NCBI GenBank assembly: GCA_018902385.1
Contig: JABSSW010000006.1
Coordinates: 806,001 to 870,000 of the forward strand
Direction: 5' to 3'
Length of the DNA: 64,000 nt
DNA from: Physcia stellaris
Taxonomy: Eukaryota > Ascomycota > Lecanoromycetes > Caliciales > Physciaceae
The notes under the pieces were generated by a model that worked only from the letters and a program-made list of their open reading frames with translations, did not search any database and was not told the origin of the DNA. Positions within the stretch are counted from its first letter, which is position 1. Each line of letters begins with the position of its first letter. This document shows, in pieces, positions 10,845 through 23,449 of the stretch. Made by a program: the position numbers and the translations under genes.

Positions 10845-13800
10845 ATGGCTTTCAGCAAAGCTGTCCGGCAGCCTATGGACTTATCTGCCGCTACTGAGAG
10901 AACGCCAGAATTTGGAGAAACTAAGGATGGAGAGGCTATTCTTCGCCCCCGCTACTATCAACTGGAAATGTTAGAAGAAAGCATGAGAGTCGGTCATATA
11001 GTTACCTTATTCCTCAGTGCCGTTAGTTGATTAATCAAATATAGAGGAACATCATTGTCGCTGTGAGAACAGCCCTTTTAGGACCCTGCTTTTGTACTTA
11101 CAGATGACAAGATGGATACGGGGAGTGGGAAGTCGTTGATGTACATGACCTTGCTCTCTCCATTCAACACACCCAGATAGCTGCTAATATCCAACGTCCG
11201 CAGGTACCTTTCCAGTTCATTGGTCTTCACGTATTTCTAAACAATTTTCAGCGCAGTATTACGTATTCAAGAGGAACTGGATCGGGCTTCAGCCGAGAAG
11301 GTCTGATAGTTCTGTCACTTACTACGTAATAGACACCGTTGACAATTCCAGTTCATCTTCGTCCTTGTACCAACTGTTGCATTGGCGGCACAGTGGCACA
11401 GCGTGATCTCTGCTCAGCTTCCTGCTGTTCAGTCTAGATTTCTCTCAGGGGCTGACGGAGTTGACCGCTGGTCAGAACAATGGATCTGGGATGAATTTCT
11501 TCATGATGTGAGAGTGGTCGCTTGCACCTATCAGGTACAAAACAGTCCCCATAACTATAGCAAGGAGTTTGCCTCTCACTTTGATGACTTAGGTCCTTCT
11601 CGACACCTTGGTTCATGGCTTCATTCGAATGTCTGGCTTAGCCCTTCTCGTCTTCGACGAAGGTTGGTTTCTATGTTGTGCTTCCAGGCCGATTTTCACA
11701 TTATCATAGCCCATCATTGCATGGCCTCTCACCCTGCAAATCGCATCATGCGAGACTTCTACCATACTACGGAAAGCAATAGTCGTCCCGCGATTCTCGG
11801 TCTAACAGCTAGTCCTCAAACAAAGAGCAAAACCGGGGACCTAGAGTACGCCTTGTTTCACCGTATGACAGCCTAGGCAAAATTGCTAATTCCATTAGGC
11901 GCGTCGAGAGTAATATTGATGCTATTGCGAGGACACCAAGATTGCATCGTGAAGAATTACTGCGACATGTTGTTCAACCAGAACTTATAAAGCTACAATA
12001 TTCAACGGATCCGGCTGAATCCGCAGCCTTGCAGAAGCTCATTGAGGTACATACAAATCTCGACATAGAGCAGGATCCCTATGTCATAAAGCTTAGAGCG
12101 GATCCATCAATGCGCAACTCAAAGCAAATGAAAAAGGCGCTGGCCAGTCGCAAAACCTACTGCCAAGACCAGCTCAAGAGTCTCTGCATGAAGTCAGTGG
12201 CTATCTTCGAAGAACTTGGAGCTTGGGCCACCCAATTCTATATTTATACAAGCATAGAGAAGTTCTGCTCAAAGACTATAGTGGATGACTTCTTCCTGCT
12301 TGACGCACTGGATGATACCGAGAAATTGTATCTCAGAAAGATATTGCGAAGCATCAAGAGCCCGAACCAAAGAGCAGAGAGCCTCCAAGAATGGCTTCGT
12401 CACGAGAGCGTTCAGACGGGCCCAAGCCTTTGCAGAGGTGCCAGTCTTTCTAAGAAGGTGTTGAGCCTCGTTGACTATCTCGCTAAAGTAGAGGCGAAAG
12501 ACTTTAGAGGAATTGTATTCGTCAAAACACGAGCTAGCTGCGCGGTCCTTCAACATATACTCTCTACGCATCCCAAAACAAAGGATGATCTTCGTATTGG
12601 CACTTTTGTCGGCATCTCGTCGAGTCCTAACAGGAAATTCGACATGGGCGAACTTATCGATGTTAAGGAACAGACGGATACTTTAGAGAGCTTCCGACGA
12701 GGAGACAAAAATCTAGTCATAGCCACAAGTGTTTTGGAGGAGGGGATAGACGTCTCTGCGTGTAATTTTGTCATTTGTTTTGAGAAACCGCCAAACCTGA
12801 AAGCCTTCATACAGCGAAGAGGTCGCGCGAGGAAGTCGCAATCAAAATATGTCATAATGTTTCCGGAAGATGACGACCTGTCAGGGCTAGCGACGTGGCA
12901 ACGGCTAGAAGACGAGATGAGGCAAAGGTATATGGACGAGATGAGACGAATTGAAAAACTCCGCATACTAGAGGAGGCAGATACCGGCAGGAGAGAGTTT
13001 TTCGTCGAATCGACTGGGTAAGCAATGTTATAGATACTACGCATATTTGCAGACTACAAAAGCTACCATACTGATTCTAGTTCATTAGGGCAAAGCTCAC
13101 GCTTGAAGATGCGGTACAGCATCTCTATCATTTCTGCGCTACTCTTCCCAGCGATGCTTACGTTGACCTCAAACCAATATTCACCTTTACTGAGGGATTC
13201 GAGGAAGATTCGGTTAGAGGTGAGTTAGCAGTTTCGAATTTATTATCATACACATCCTCCCTTAAATGTTGTTCTTCACATCGTCATCCGTGTATTACAC
13301 CTGCAGTCGAGCACCTTTCGGTCTGCGTTTTGGACCTACTCAATGATAGGCTTGAGACGCTCCAGACATATTTTCGATACTATCCATTGGCCTGGCATGG
13401 CCTACATTATCAAAATTATGCTGTGCCATGTACGCTACCAATTACCCGATCATTAACTAGATACAAATTTTACTTGGGATTGTCAATCCCAATGTACTGA
13501 ATTATTGAGGGAAAACTTTTTGATAACTATTGAATCGTCTAGATAAGATCGCTGATTTCTAGTAACCTGCTAGCAAGGGTCAGCCTTCCAAACTCTGTCG
13601 ATTCCACCCTTCGAGAGGCTTGCAGTCCCTCGGAATGGGTCTCGGAAAAGCTAGCTAAGAGAGATGCCGCTTTCGAGGCTTACATTGCATTGTACCATGC
13701 TGGCCTGGTATCTGACAACCTTCTCCCATTACGGGGACACGGTGACGAAGATCTCGCTGAAGCCCAGGGTAGAGTTGAGAAAATCGTTAGTCTCGTCGAA

Positions 13801-16447
13801 ATTGATGAGCAGTTCAGCATTTGGCCTCTGATTGCTCGAGAATGGTGTGGCGGATCAGCTATGCACACATCTACAGTGCGGATTACTAAAGATGGAAAGC
13901 CCTTGGTACAGATGTTGATGATCCTTCCGCGGCCTTTATCAGACACCCTTGAAATTGATTTATACTGGGACGCCTTCACAGCTCTGAAAGCTACAGTAGA
14001 TCCCGGTCCCGTAATGCCACAGAATAGCATTGACCCGCGAGCAATAGCCGACTGCACCGGCTTAATACTTCGGTCTGTCTTCGAACCGAGAATGGACTGT
14101 GAAAATACGGATTTTGTGGCCCAATTCATCCCAGCCGAGGTTAAGGACCTTTTTGCGTGGCATAATCAATACCATGGAGCAGCGGCAGGGAGTACGACCG
14201 TTGATAAAGGCTTACTTATGGATGCCGTAGGGATTGTAAGGGATCTTACCTCGAATGGAGTGCCTCACATTTTTGGCGGTATTGAATGGATATAGCCACG
14301 CTGTGCGAACGACCAGCTCGATGGAGCGATGCAAAGCGTCCAGGATGATGGAGTCGTCGAGTCAGAGTTATACCTCAAGGCTCGGAGATTACCAAAGCGT
14401 GCAGATTTTCTACATCCGATTCCATTGCAAGATCGTAATCAGGTCTCCTTGAGCTCAAGTCTTCTACGGGTATGTCTCCTTGGAGATCCTTCTCTTTCTT
14501 TCTTGGAAAATGAATCAATTGATAAAACACGTGAGAGAAGTGAAGTGCCTTAAGTCATGTCTGATAGTGCAGCGTTTACTGATATGGAAACTGACATCGA
14601 CATCTCCCATAGGCAAGTGACTGTATGATAGACAAGCTACCGTTCGTCTATTCGCAATTCGCGCTGCTCATCCCCTCACTCCTACATAGAGTCGAAATCA
14701 ACATGATCGCAGAAGATCTATGCAAGAATGTTTTACCCTCAGTCAGGTTTAGCAACCTCTCGGTTGTTCTCACTGCAATCAGCACAACTGCCTCTCAAGC
14801 ACCGACGAATTACCAACGACTTGAGTTCCTCGGTGACTCGATCTTAAAGACTTTCACTTCGCTAATGCTACTCGCTACACATCTAAACTGGCATGAGGGT
14901 GTCTTATCGCACAAAAAAGACCATATAGTCTCGAACGCAAATCTCGCTCGTGCCACTCTAGCCAAGGGTTTGGACAAGTATATACTTACTAAACCCTTCA
15001 CTGGACACAAGTGGCGGCCTCTCTATATTTCAAACCTTGTGACCGACCGGGCTCCAGCTATTCGTCAGCTGTCGACGAAGACCCTTGCCGATGTTGTGGA
15101 GTCCTTGATTGGTGCAGGTACGTCTCTATTTACTTGTTGATTGTGCCTCTTGAGATTACACAGGGAGGCATAGTTCGAACCATTGAGTTACTGTGATGAA
15201 ATAGAACCTTTACTAAGATGATTCAATGGTAGCCTACCTCGATGGTGGTGAGTCCAAAGCCCTGGCCTGCCTTGAAGCCTTGCTTCCCGGGTCGCCTTGG
15301 ACGCCGTTGGATCAGCTTTGTGAGACTCTCCATACTACTTACGATATTCAAATATCTCTTCCTCCACCCTACCAGCCTCTTGAGACAATGATTGGTTATG
15401 TTTTCAAGCTCCCATCCTCGCTGCTCGAAGCAATCACACATCCGTCTCACCATGGTCCGACACCCTCATACCAGCGCCTCGAATTCGTCGGCGACAGCAT
15501 TCTCGACCGAATCGTCACCATCACAGCATTCAGCCACACGCCTCCGATTCGAGTACACACCCTTCACCTCATGTAAGCTTGTCCCCTCCAAATCTCACCA
15601 TCAACGGAGGTTTCGCTGAATGTCATACCAAATCCACCTCTACTCTTCGATAACACACAGCAAGAGCTGACAGAACACTCCCCCTAGCCGTACCGCCCTC
15701 GTCAACGCCAACTTCCTCGCCTTCTGCTGCCTCACCCTCTCCACCCCCGTCTCCAAAACCTCCATCACCGACAATCCAGACGGCACACTGACCTCCATCC
15801 AAATAACCTCCTCGCTCGCCCTCTGGAAATTCATGCGCCACTCCTCGCCCGCCGTCCGCACCGCCCAAGCCGCTACTAACGCCCGCTACCAAGCGCTCAA
15901 AGACCCAATCACGGACCTCCTCCGCGACGGCGATCACTACCCCTGGTCCCTCCTCGCCGCGCTCGAAGCCCCCAAATTCTTCTCCGACATCATCGAATCC
16001 ATCATCGGGGCGATCTACATCGATACCCTGGGCTCGATACCGGCCTGCGAGGCGTTTTTGGAGAAATTGGGCCTCTTGGGGTATTTGCGACGCGTGATGC
16101 AGAGGGGGGAAGGAGCGGTGGCGATGAAGCACCCGAAGGAGGAGCTGGGGGTCGTGGCTGATACGGAGAGGGTCCGGTACGAGGTTTTTAGGGCTAAGAA
16201 TGGAGAGGTCGGCGAGGAGCGAGGGAAGGGAGAGGTAAAAGAAGAAGAAGATGAAGAAAAAGAGAAAGGGAAGGGCGAGCTGAGATGTCGGGTTTGGGTC
16301 GGTGAGAGGATGGTTGTGGAAGTTGGACACGGGATTAGTGGGATTGAGGTCGAGACCAGGGGCGCGGAGGAGGCGGTGAGGGTATTGAAAGAGGAGAAGG
16401 AGGCGGATATGCAAATTGATGAGGAGGGAGGAGTACGGCTTGAATAG
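10845..16447 (+). CDS. DCL2: Dicer-like protein 2
   Basis: RNA-interference endonuclease; fungal DCL2 proteins mainly serve antiviral and transposon-directed silencing. Fifteen exons fit: 10845-10988, 11045-11062, 11112-11140, 11252-11300, 11352-11534, 11593-11662, 11710-11845, 11899-13017, 13089-13219, 13307-13493, 13563-14235, 14296-14469, 14613-15117, 15233-15572, 15688-16447, giving 1505 residues. Seen: Walker A MDTGSGKS; LVPTVALAAQWH; VFDEAHHCM split by an intron; LGLTASP; helicase-C ATSVLEEGIDV and QRRGRARK; a Dicer dimerisation-type domain (13089-13500); RNase IIIa NYQRLEFLGDSILK; RNase IIIb SYQRLEFVGDSILD plus FFSDIIESIIGAIYID. The C-terminus is charged (Glu/Lys) with no clear dsRNA-binding domain. 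Less certain parts: the AAG acceptor before 11112, the 13494-13562 intron, and 14236-14295, which is either an intron or contains an in-frame TAG. Confidence 0.92.
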
Positions 16448-17536
16448 ATTGAGAGGGGAAAGATTGGGATGGTGATAGAGAGAGAGGTAGGATAACGACT
16501 TTTACGACTTTCAATTCCTTTGGATGGAGATGCTGCTAGACGATCACGATGAAAGCTCTCTCCTTCACTGTCTTGCAGGACTGAATGTTTTCTGACGCCG
16601 TCTCTCACGAATAAATGTCTTGTGTTGCCGCGAAAGCAGTCCAACGTTGTGAAAAGCCTCAAGACGGCAGGATTCCTCCCCAACCATAAAAACCCATCTT
16701 GACCCATTCCTTCACGGCGATCCAAACCGTGAGAGCGACGAGGCGTGATTCCATTCAACACAGCGCCCAAACCTGCTGATAACCACCAACCAGCCCATCA
16801 TCACATCCCCGCCAAACAAATAACAAAAGTCTACTCCCACAGAGCAAGGAAGCCGGCGTGGCTTCCCCTCGGTAGGAGCTACACAAACCCCGTCAGGGAT
16901 TTCCAGTTTCGAAAGGGGGAATCGAACCCGGGACCACCTTTGACCTGAAATCAGCATTTTGAGCCGCCGGGTGGATGGAGCATGATACCGATCGTACCTG
17001 CTGTACCTGATTAGTTGAAATCGATCTGGCGAATTTGGAGATATGAGGGGGGAATTTCGGAGCGTTGGTGTTGTGTTAGTACGAGTACTCCTGAGCTTGA
17101 GCTTGCGTCTCTTAACACATGCGATATAACTCTGACAGAGAAGTGGGATTAGCAAGCTGTAGACTTGCCCCCAGGTCTTTCGAATAGTCAAAAGCATAGG
17201 TATGCACTCGCCCCTCACGCGAACGTAGGAGCCCTGAGTCGTGTAAGTGAAACAACAGATCGACATCAAGCGGTCAGATCGCAATACCTCGCCGTGTTCA
17301 ACAGGATCTCGAACCAGGAATGGCTAGATTCTTGTCTTTTGCCTCCAAAATAAGGATAGTTGCCTAAACCTCTATGCCACCTTGTAGCTAAATGTGACAT
17401 TGTAGAAGTAAGTACCTGGTCGTAGGTAGCAGCAATAAAGCAAGGTAAGATGTCTTCGAACCATGCAGCGGAGAGGCTGGCTGTATGCCGTAGCAAAGCC
17501 GCAAATCTGGCGATACGTTGTATGACAACTCTTTGT
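16448..17536. other. Intergenic between convergent DCL2 and SPO22
   Basis: About 1.1 kb of 3' flanks. Around 16,905-16,945 the minus strand has a tRNA B-box-like GGTTCGATTCC, but no convincing cloverleaf forms. No supported gene. Confidence 0.5.
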
Positions 17537-20500
17537 TCAGCCCTCCCAGCTCAATCCTCCGTATTTCTCCATGAGTAATGTCCGCAATGCACCACCATCA
17601 CCACACAGCTCCGCCATCTCCAATGCTCTTTCTGCCCACCGGCGACACGCTTCGTCTTGAGAGGAGCAATAGAAGTCTACGGCGCGGTTGAAGGTGGTGG
17701 TGGCGAGGTATTCGAGCTCTTCGGGTGGGTAAGGAGCTGCTGTCTACACACCGCAGTTAGCTGGAGTAATTACGGCGTGCGCCAAGATTAGACTGTAGGA
17801 GGGCCTATAGCTTACCGCTTTCGCACCAGTGGCAATGGTGATGACCTGGGAGAGCAGATGCTCTGCGAGTTCGGGCGCTGATGTAAGGGCAAGAGAGAAG
17901 AGACAGCGGATCCAGCGCGAGAGTTGAGAGACATCGTTGCCGTTGATCCGACAGGTAGCGTTGATGATTTGCTGCAATATTCAGCTACTAATACCCACTC
18001 GTACTATAACGTCGTGTCTCACGTACTTGCAGCGTCGCAATAGTCACTTGTGGCTGTCAGCAGGGGCCAAAATATTGAGCGACGAAAGTACGAATACTCA
18101 CCCTCAGTAGGCGCCTCGGCAGACAGCACGATATCGGCCATTATGCCGTAGATGCCTGGAGCAGTCTCGGGCTGGCAATCCTGTGTCGGTGATAGTCAGC
18201 GTAATCTTGACGTGGCGTTTCAAAATGGCTATTGCTGACCTTGATGAGTTGCTCAAGACTGTCCCACGCCTTGAGACGGGCGGCTGCCTCAAAATCAAAT
18301 GCGAGTAAGCTGTTGTTCTTTTTAAGAAGGTCATCTTTCGCGCCTCCTTGTAGCCTCTCCATTTGTTCGGGCAATCTTTTTCGGAAGTCCCCAGCAACTT
18401 TTCTCACCCCAATGTAGTATTGCAGCTGCAGCAGTCAGTAGCTTCTTCCTACCAGCAGCAGGGTAACCTACCTGAATCTCTAAGTTATCCTCGCTACGTG
18501 CCATCATCACCAACAGGGATGCGCGCAAGAAATCGCAGAAGAGCCGTCGAAGCGAAAGGTCGACAAGAATGTCAGAATGCGTATCGGATGGGTAGAGGTC
18601 GAGAAACTGCAGATTCATCAAATGATGCTTTGCGACACACGGCGGCGTCTACGTACTTTCAGAGAAGCCGAAATCAGTCGCTCGGTCTGATAAAGCTCCC
18701 AGTCTGTGCAGGCCTTCAGGGCAAGATTGTAGCTGTTTCTTGAGAACCAATCAAGCTCAGCTACGGAAAATAAAGTTTCCTTGGAGTTGTGTCTCGACGC
18801 TTTTGCTTGTGTGGCGGCTGCAGTATATTAGCCGGGTTAAGTAGCTTAGATCAGTAAAGTAGGTGACCGTTAACCTCCTTCAAAGAGCTTGCATATCTCT
18901 TCGACACCGATGCTTTGGCTGCTTTCAGCGCTTTCAATTCCCTGTATAAGCATTCGAGCAGTACATCTAGACTCGTCAACTTATGTAACACAGGGCTGGT
19001 CCGTTACATTACCGGAGCAGAGCTGGGAGATGCACACCACCGGGCGCGCCATACTCATATTTTTCGAGTACGCGCTGCATAGAAGCAACGCTTTGGATAC
19101 GATCACCAGCACGCTGCGCTTCTAGAACGCATGCATACAGCAGTGTGGCGTCTTTGGTTGAATGGGCACAGATCCCTTCAAGGCACTGGGCCGCTGTGTC
19201 CTGAGCTTTAGCGTAGCATAAGAGAAGGTGCTCAACGGATCTACCTAATTCAGCGTTTTGAGACCTTAGAGCGACCTTGTAGAGGAGATACTGCGTAGAT
19301 GGGTGCCTTTTATTCGCCTCGGCCATCGTTGAATGGGCGTCGAGAGCCTTCCGAATGTCGGCCATTCCAAGCGCGCAAATCATCAGCTTCCTAGCGATAG
19401 GTGAGTAGCTGTAAAGCGTTGATCGAGGTGTATGCTTTCACCTTTGCAGCTTCCCTGTATTGAGGTTCCCAGCATTCACAAAGATTGGGTGGAGTGACAG
19501 ACGACACCAGCTCTCAGCAACGTCATAAGCCTCTTGATTATAGCTCGCGTCGATTCGTTTGCACAAAAGCTACCCTTCCATTAGCATTATACAATAAGAT
19601 GCTTCCTGGTTCAGGCAGCCCGGACACACCACTTGTGCAGCATGCGTAGCCGACTGACCCATAGCTCTGCCTGTATCGGCGAGCACTGTGTTGAACACGT
19701 CGTTGAGTAGATCGTGTGCATCAGTAAGGTCCGTTGACGTTGTACAATTCCAAGTAATAGTCATCATGGTTTTGTCTAGCCATGTAAACTGGTCTGTACC
19801 AATCAGTCTTTCGGTCGCTAGTGACACGAGGACCGTATGAGCTATGCGTGGACTTTTGCTTCGTAGTTTGTGAACATAATGTAAAGCTGTCTTGATATTC
19901 CTTTCCGTTAGATGTACTGTGCGAACTATTTTGTGGAGAACATCGCCGAATTCTTGAGATGAGAAGGCCGGATCAAGTGCATGTAGATCCAATTTTAAGA
20001 GCAATACGGCTAGCCGATCACCATGTGCAATGTCTAATTCCTGTATGATGTTCCAAGCTTTTCTTCTGCTTTCTTCACCATCCTTGTCCATCAAGGCTTT
20101 GACCATCGCGTGCATAATGGCGACTTGCAGCTCACCGGCGTCGCTGCTTAGGGTATTGATATCCTGGCTGACGATAACGTCGTGAGCTTTTGTTAGCCAT
20201 TTGATAGCGTCTTCTTGATGTTTCCTCTTCGATTGATCTTTTCCTATTTCGAAGAACAAATCGGCAAGAGTTTCAGCCATAGAAGAATGAACATAACCGT
20301 CTCCAGATCCTAGCTTTGTGAGCCATAGATCCGCAAGGTCTAGACGCTCTTGTCGCCATGCCTATAAGTCGCTCCATTCAGTATAATAGGCGAAGCATGT
20401 AGTAGTGCGTTCGTACCAGAGTAATTCGCAAGGTATAGTACTCCTTGGTTAACAGGTGAAATTGGGCTGGAACCTCCCGTGAGTGGTACTTTTCGGCGGC

Positions 20501-21310
20501 TCCCAATTTTTCCTCATATGCGGCGGCTCTCTCCACGACTCTCTCAGCCAAAACTAATTGATGTTGTCCTATCATCACGTCAGCACGCTGGTAAACCTCG
20601 GCCGCAAGGACGCACCAAGGCAGTGCTTTGATGCCCTGAGAAGCGACTTCAGAACGCGGACATCATCTTCAAATGACAAATACATTCAGTATAAGTCTTG
20701 TAGAGTATGCAAGATCGCGTACTCATAGTAGGGCCATGTGCACATTGTTGCGCATAGTCGATGAGCAAGCAGGCAAAGACCCGTACTGAATGATCTCTTA
20801 ACAAATGCTCGGCGAAGCAAAAGCTGCATATCTTTACCCAGGCATACCAGCTCTCCAGATTTTGCATCATCTTTCTTAAGTTTCGAAGCTAGGTTCCAAA
20901 GCTTCGTGCCTCTTCTATCCAGGTCATTTGGCTGGTTTGGAATATGTGGCAGTGCAAGGAGCTTGTCGATATGGGTATAGATGAGATGGGCTCGCGAAGA
21001 AGACAGATTATTCGACCGTACGCTGTCCTCGAGGTCTGCCGCAAAAGCTGCAGGGAATCTTGTCAGGCTACATGCATGTGATTAGTTGTACATGCAGCTC
21101 ACCGAGCATTGGCTTCAGTCTGTCCTCCCTCTCGCCCCGCATCTTCATGGGCGGAAGGGACTGAGCATGACTGGAAAAGGGCAGGCAGCTGTTCTGGCGC
21201 TCAGAGTAGCAGTGGAGGTATATTAAGTGGAAAGATTGAAGATACAGGATGACGGCTTCGGCCAAAGCCGGTAGCATTTCTCGAACCCCACCCTGCTCAA
21301 TTCGCATCAC
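17537..21310 (-). CDS. SPO22: Meiosis protein SPO22/ZIP4-like (TPR)
   Basis: Meiotic TPR-like scaffold; in yeast Zip4/Spo22 promotes crossovers and synaptonemal complex assembly. The multi-exon minus-strand gene was recognised from several coherent blocks: LDRRGTKLWNLASKLKK and VRVFACLLIDYAQQC near 20,750-20,950 (joined by a short intron); the long exon 20280-19615 (ADLFFEIGK..., DAIKWLTKAHDVI); a block with SYNQEAYDVAESWCRLSLHP near 19,450-19,560; the 19383-19009 exon (HPSTQYLLYKVALRS); and the C-terminal exon (YPPEELEYLATTTFNRAVDF, ERALEMAELCGDGG) ending with TGA at 17537. Many short introns separate them. The 5' end is unresolved: the first ATG-containing exon near 21,310 does not join in a simple phase to the next. 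Helical repeats throughout, no membrane segments. Confidence 0.75.
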
Positions 21311-21531
21311 GGAGTTAGGTATCGGTCAACATGTAGAGCTAAACAGGAAACAATAGACACGTATCCAACAGCTAGGTATTAGTCACGATTGGAAACCAGT
21401 CCTCGCTGGGTACACGCCCACAACCAAGCCAAAAACTCATAGGCAAGCACTGGAATGGCGCTGCAACAGTAATTACTTTAGGGGAGTACCTAGACGCAGT
21501 TCTTGATATTTACAGATTGAGGGAGATCGGA

Positions 21532-23449
21532 TCAAGACTTGGTGGGCTTCTGGGGCAGGAAGTTGCCCACAATTAATGCCGGTCTAGCCTGAAGTGTCAG
21601 AGTACTCTCAGCTAAACGGACGAAGCGAGTCTTACATGTTATGGTTGTCTCTCCTCACGGTAAACGAAAAGCAACAATGGATCTCGGGATAATTCGAATT
21701 CACATCCGGACTCTTCAGCGAACAGCTAGTCAACATGGCTTTTTGCGTGGTATCGAATGCAATATTTCCAAACTTCTCCCAGTAGCTGACTAGATGAGCT
21801 TCGACGATAATCTCATGCAGTGCCAGGGTACCCTGTCAAGGATTCAGTCAATAAGCACTATCGAAAGCCCTCGTAGCTTACGTCTCTGAGCATTTCTATG
21901 GGCACGTGGATGAGCTCGGCCATCTCCCTATTTCCGCGAAAAATCTCACCCGTCCTCCGCCAAGCGCACGCAGGAACGGCCATGCTTGCAAAGACTCGTT
22001 CATACTCCATCAAGCTTCGCTCGAACCACATTTCAACGAGTATAAGCTCATACTCGGTCAAAATGGCCATGCGGTTCCGAAACTCGGGTCGGAATCTGTC
22101 CACTTGCCGCCTGATCTTCTGGCGCGATCCTGGCTGCATATGCTTGTCCATATATGTAAGGAGTCGCGCCCACCCGTTCACGTAGTTGAAAGGTCGCAGC
22201 ATGCCTGCGTCAACCTTAGCCTTAAGCAGTTTGTTCATGCGTTCCTCGGGAGTGTCGCTTCCGGAAGGATCGGCGGCGGTCATGTAATAGGTCTCCGTTG
22301 CTTTATCGGTGGACACATTCGTGGCTGCACGTGACTCGGTTCTTCCTTGAGGAGCTGGCGTTTGGAAAAAGCCGGACCGCTGACTCTGTTGATGCTGGGA
22401 ATACATTTTTTCAGCGCTACCGTTTGTACTGGTTGCCACAGTATTGATTAGAGATGGGTCGGAATAGAGGCCTTGGACATCGTCACCAGACAGAAGTCCC
22501 CCTTCGTCAAGCAAGCTAGTACTCAGAAAATCGTTAAGAAGATTGTACTCGTTGGTGACTTCGGGTGCATTGAACATATATGACGGATGATAATTGTGCA
22601 TGTCATGGAAAGGATTTTGACTACCAGCGCCCCAGTCACTGTAGCCGAGAGCTTCACTGCTGTCAGTGAGGTGCAATATTGAAATATCTACTTAGTCAGC
22701 TTACATTGCTGATCCTTGGTTGCTGCGGTTTGAGCCTGAGCTCCAAGGACTGGAGACGACGATTCCAGCTGTGCAGGATCTGCTCGAGTGACTATGGGTA
22801 ACGCGGAAGTGCTCAAATTCAGGTTAGGGTCTTGCAGCAACTGCTGATCGACCTGTTGCTGGTCCGAGGATTGTGGCATGTCATTAGGCTGCATGCCATC
22901 CGACTTAAGAGCCTCCACCACGCCATTGTCCTGCTCGCCTTTTGCCGCTTTGCCGGGCTCTCTGGGCTCGTCGTGGCACAGATGACCGATGCTTCGCTTG
23001 ACACATCTGGCACATGGGCGGTCCTATACGGCGATCAAAAAGTCAGAAATACTGTCAATCAGGCACCAAACCAATCAGAAGGCGTACCAAATCGCAAGTC
23101 ATATGCTATCATTGGCAAGAAGCCGAATGGATCAGCCTTTCGTAACCACATTTTCGCCAAACTCTAAAACAGGTGGGTATGCTGTGTAGCATTGGGAGCG
23201 AGGAAAACGGCAAGAAAGCAGCTAAGGTGGCTCACCGAGCGCCGGCAGTAGATACATGCTACACCCTGTGTCAGTGGTTGATTTGAAGGTTCAGGAGAGC
23301 GTCATAAAATCCTCCGTACCATGATTGACCTTGCGTCGCTTCTTCGGGCTCGCGTCATTCGCATCATGATTGTCGGTGGCCCTAGCTTGGGCCTGCGCGC
23401 TTCTTTTGACAGCCAGTTTGTGCGTGAAACGATTCCCTGATCCGGCCCT
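21532..23449 (-). CDS. Zn2Cys6-PAS transcription factor, ERT1/AcuK (gluconeogenesis) family, 5' end unresolved
   Basis: Sequence-specific activator; family members (yeast Ert1/Rds2, Aspergillus AcuK/AcuM) switch on gluconeogenic genes. Exons from 5' to 3': up to 23320, 23258-23236 (23 bp), 23105-23088 (18 bp), 23023-22705, 22651-21882, 21832-21636, 21583-21532. Spliced, they give a complete zinc cluster: KKRRKVNH, ACIYCRRS, HMTCDL, DRPCARCVKRSIGHLC, with spacing C-X2-C-X6-C-X5-C-X2-C-X8-C. Later: GYSDWGAG, PEVTNEYNLLNDFLS, MNKLLKAK, the PAS-like segment FASMAVPACAWRRTGEIFRGN, HEIIVEAHLVSYWEKFG, and the terminal IPALIVGNFLP. The first exon is open only up to an in-frame TAA at 23453-23455 and has no ATG, so an upstream start exon is missing from this model. 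Confidence 0.88.

Noticed and set aside
15623-16770. Long minus-strand open frames opposite the DCL2 3' end (up to 263 codons)
   Set aside because: They are shadows of GC-rich DCL2 coding sequence, of low complexity and without family resemblance.
16900-16990. tRNA-like sequence on the minus strand (GGTTCGATTCC box, possible anticodon arm)
   Set aside because: The T-stem has two C:C mismatches, and no 7-bp acceptor stem or regular D arm could be built; at best a tRNA relic.
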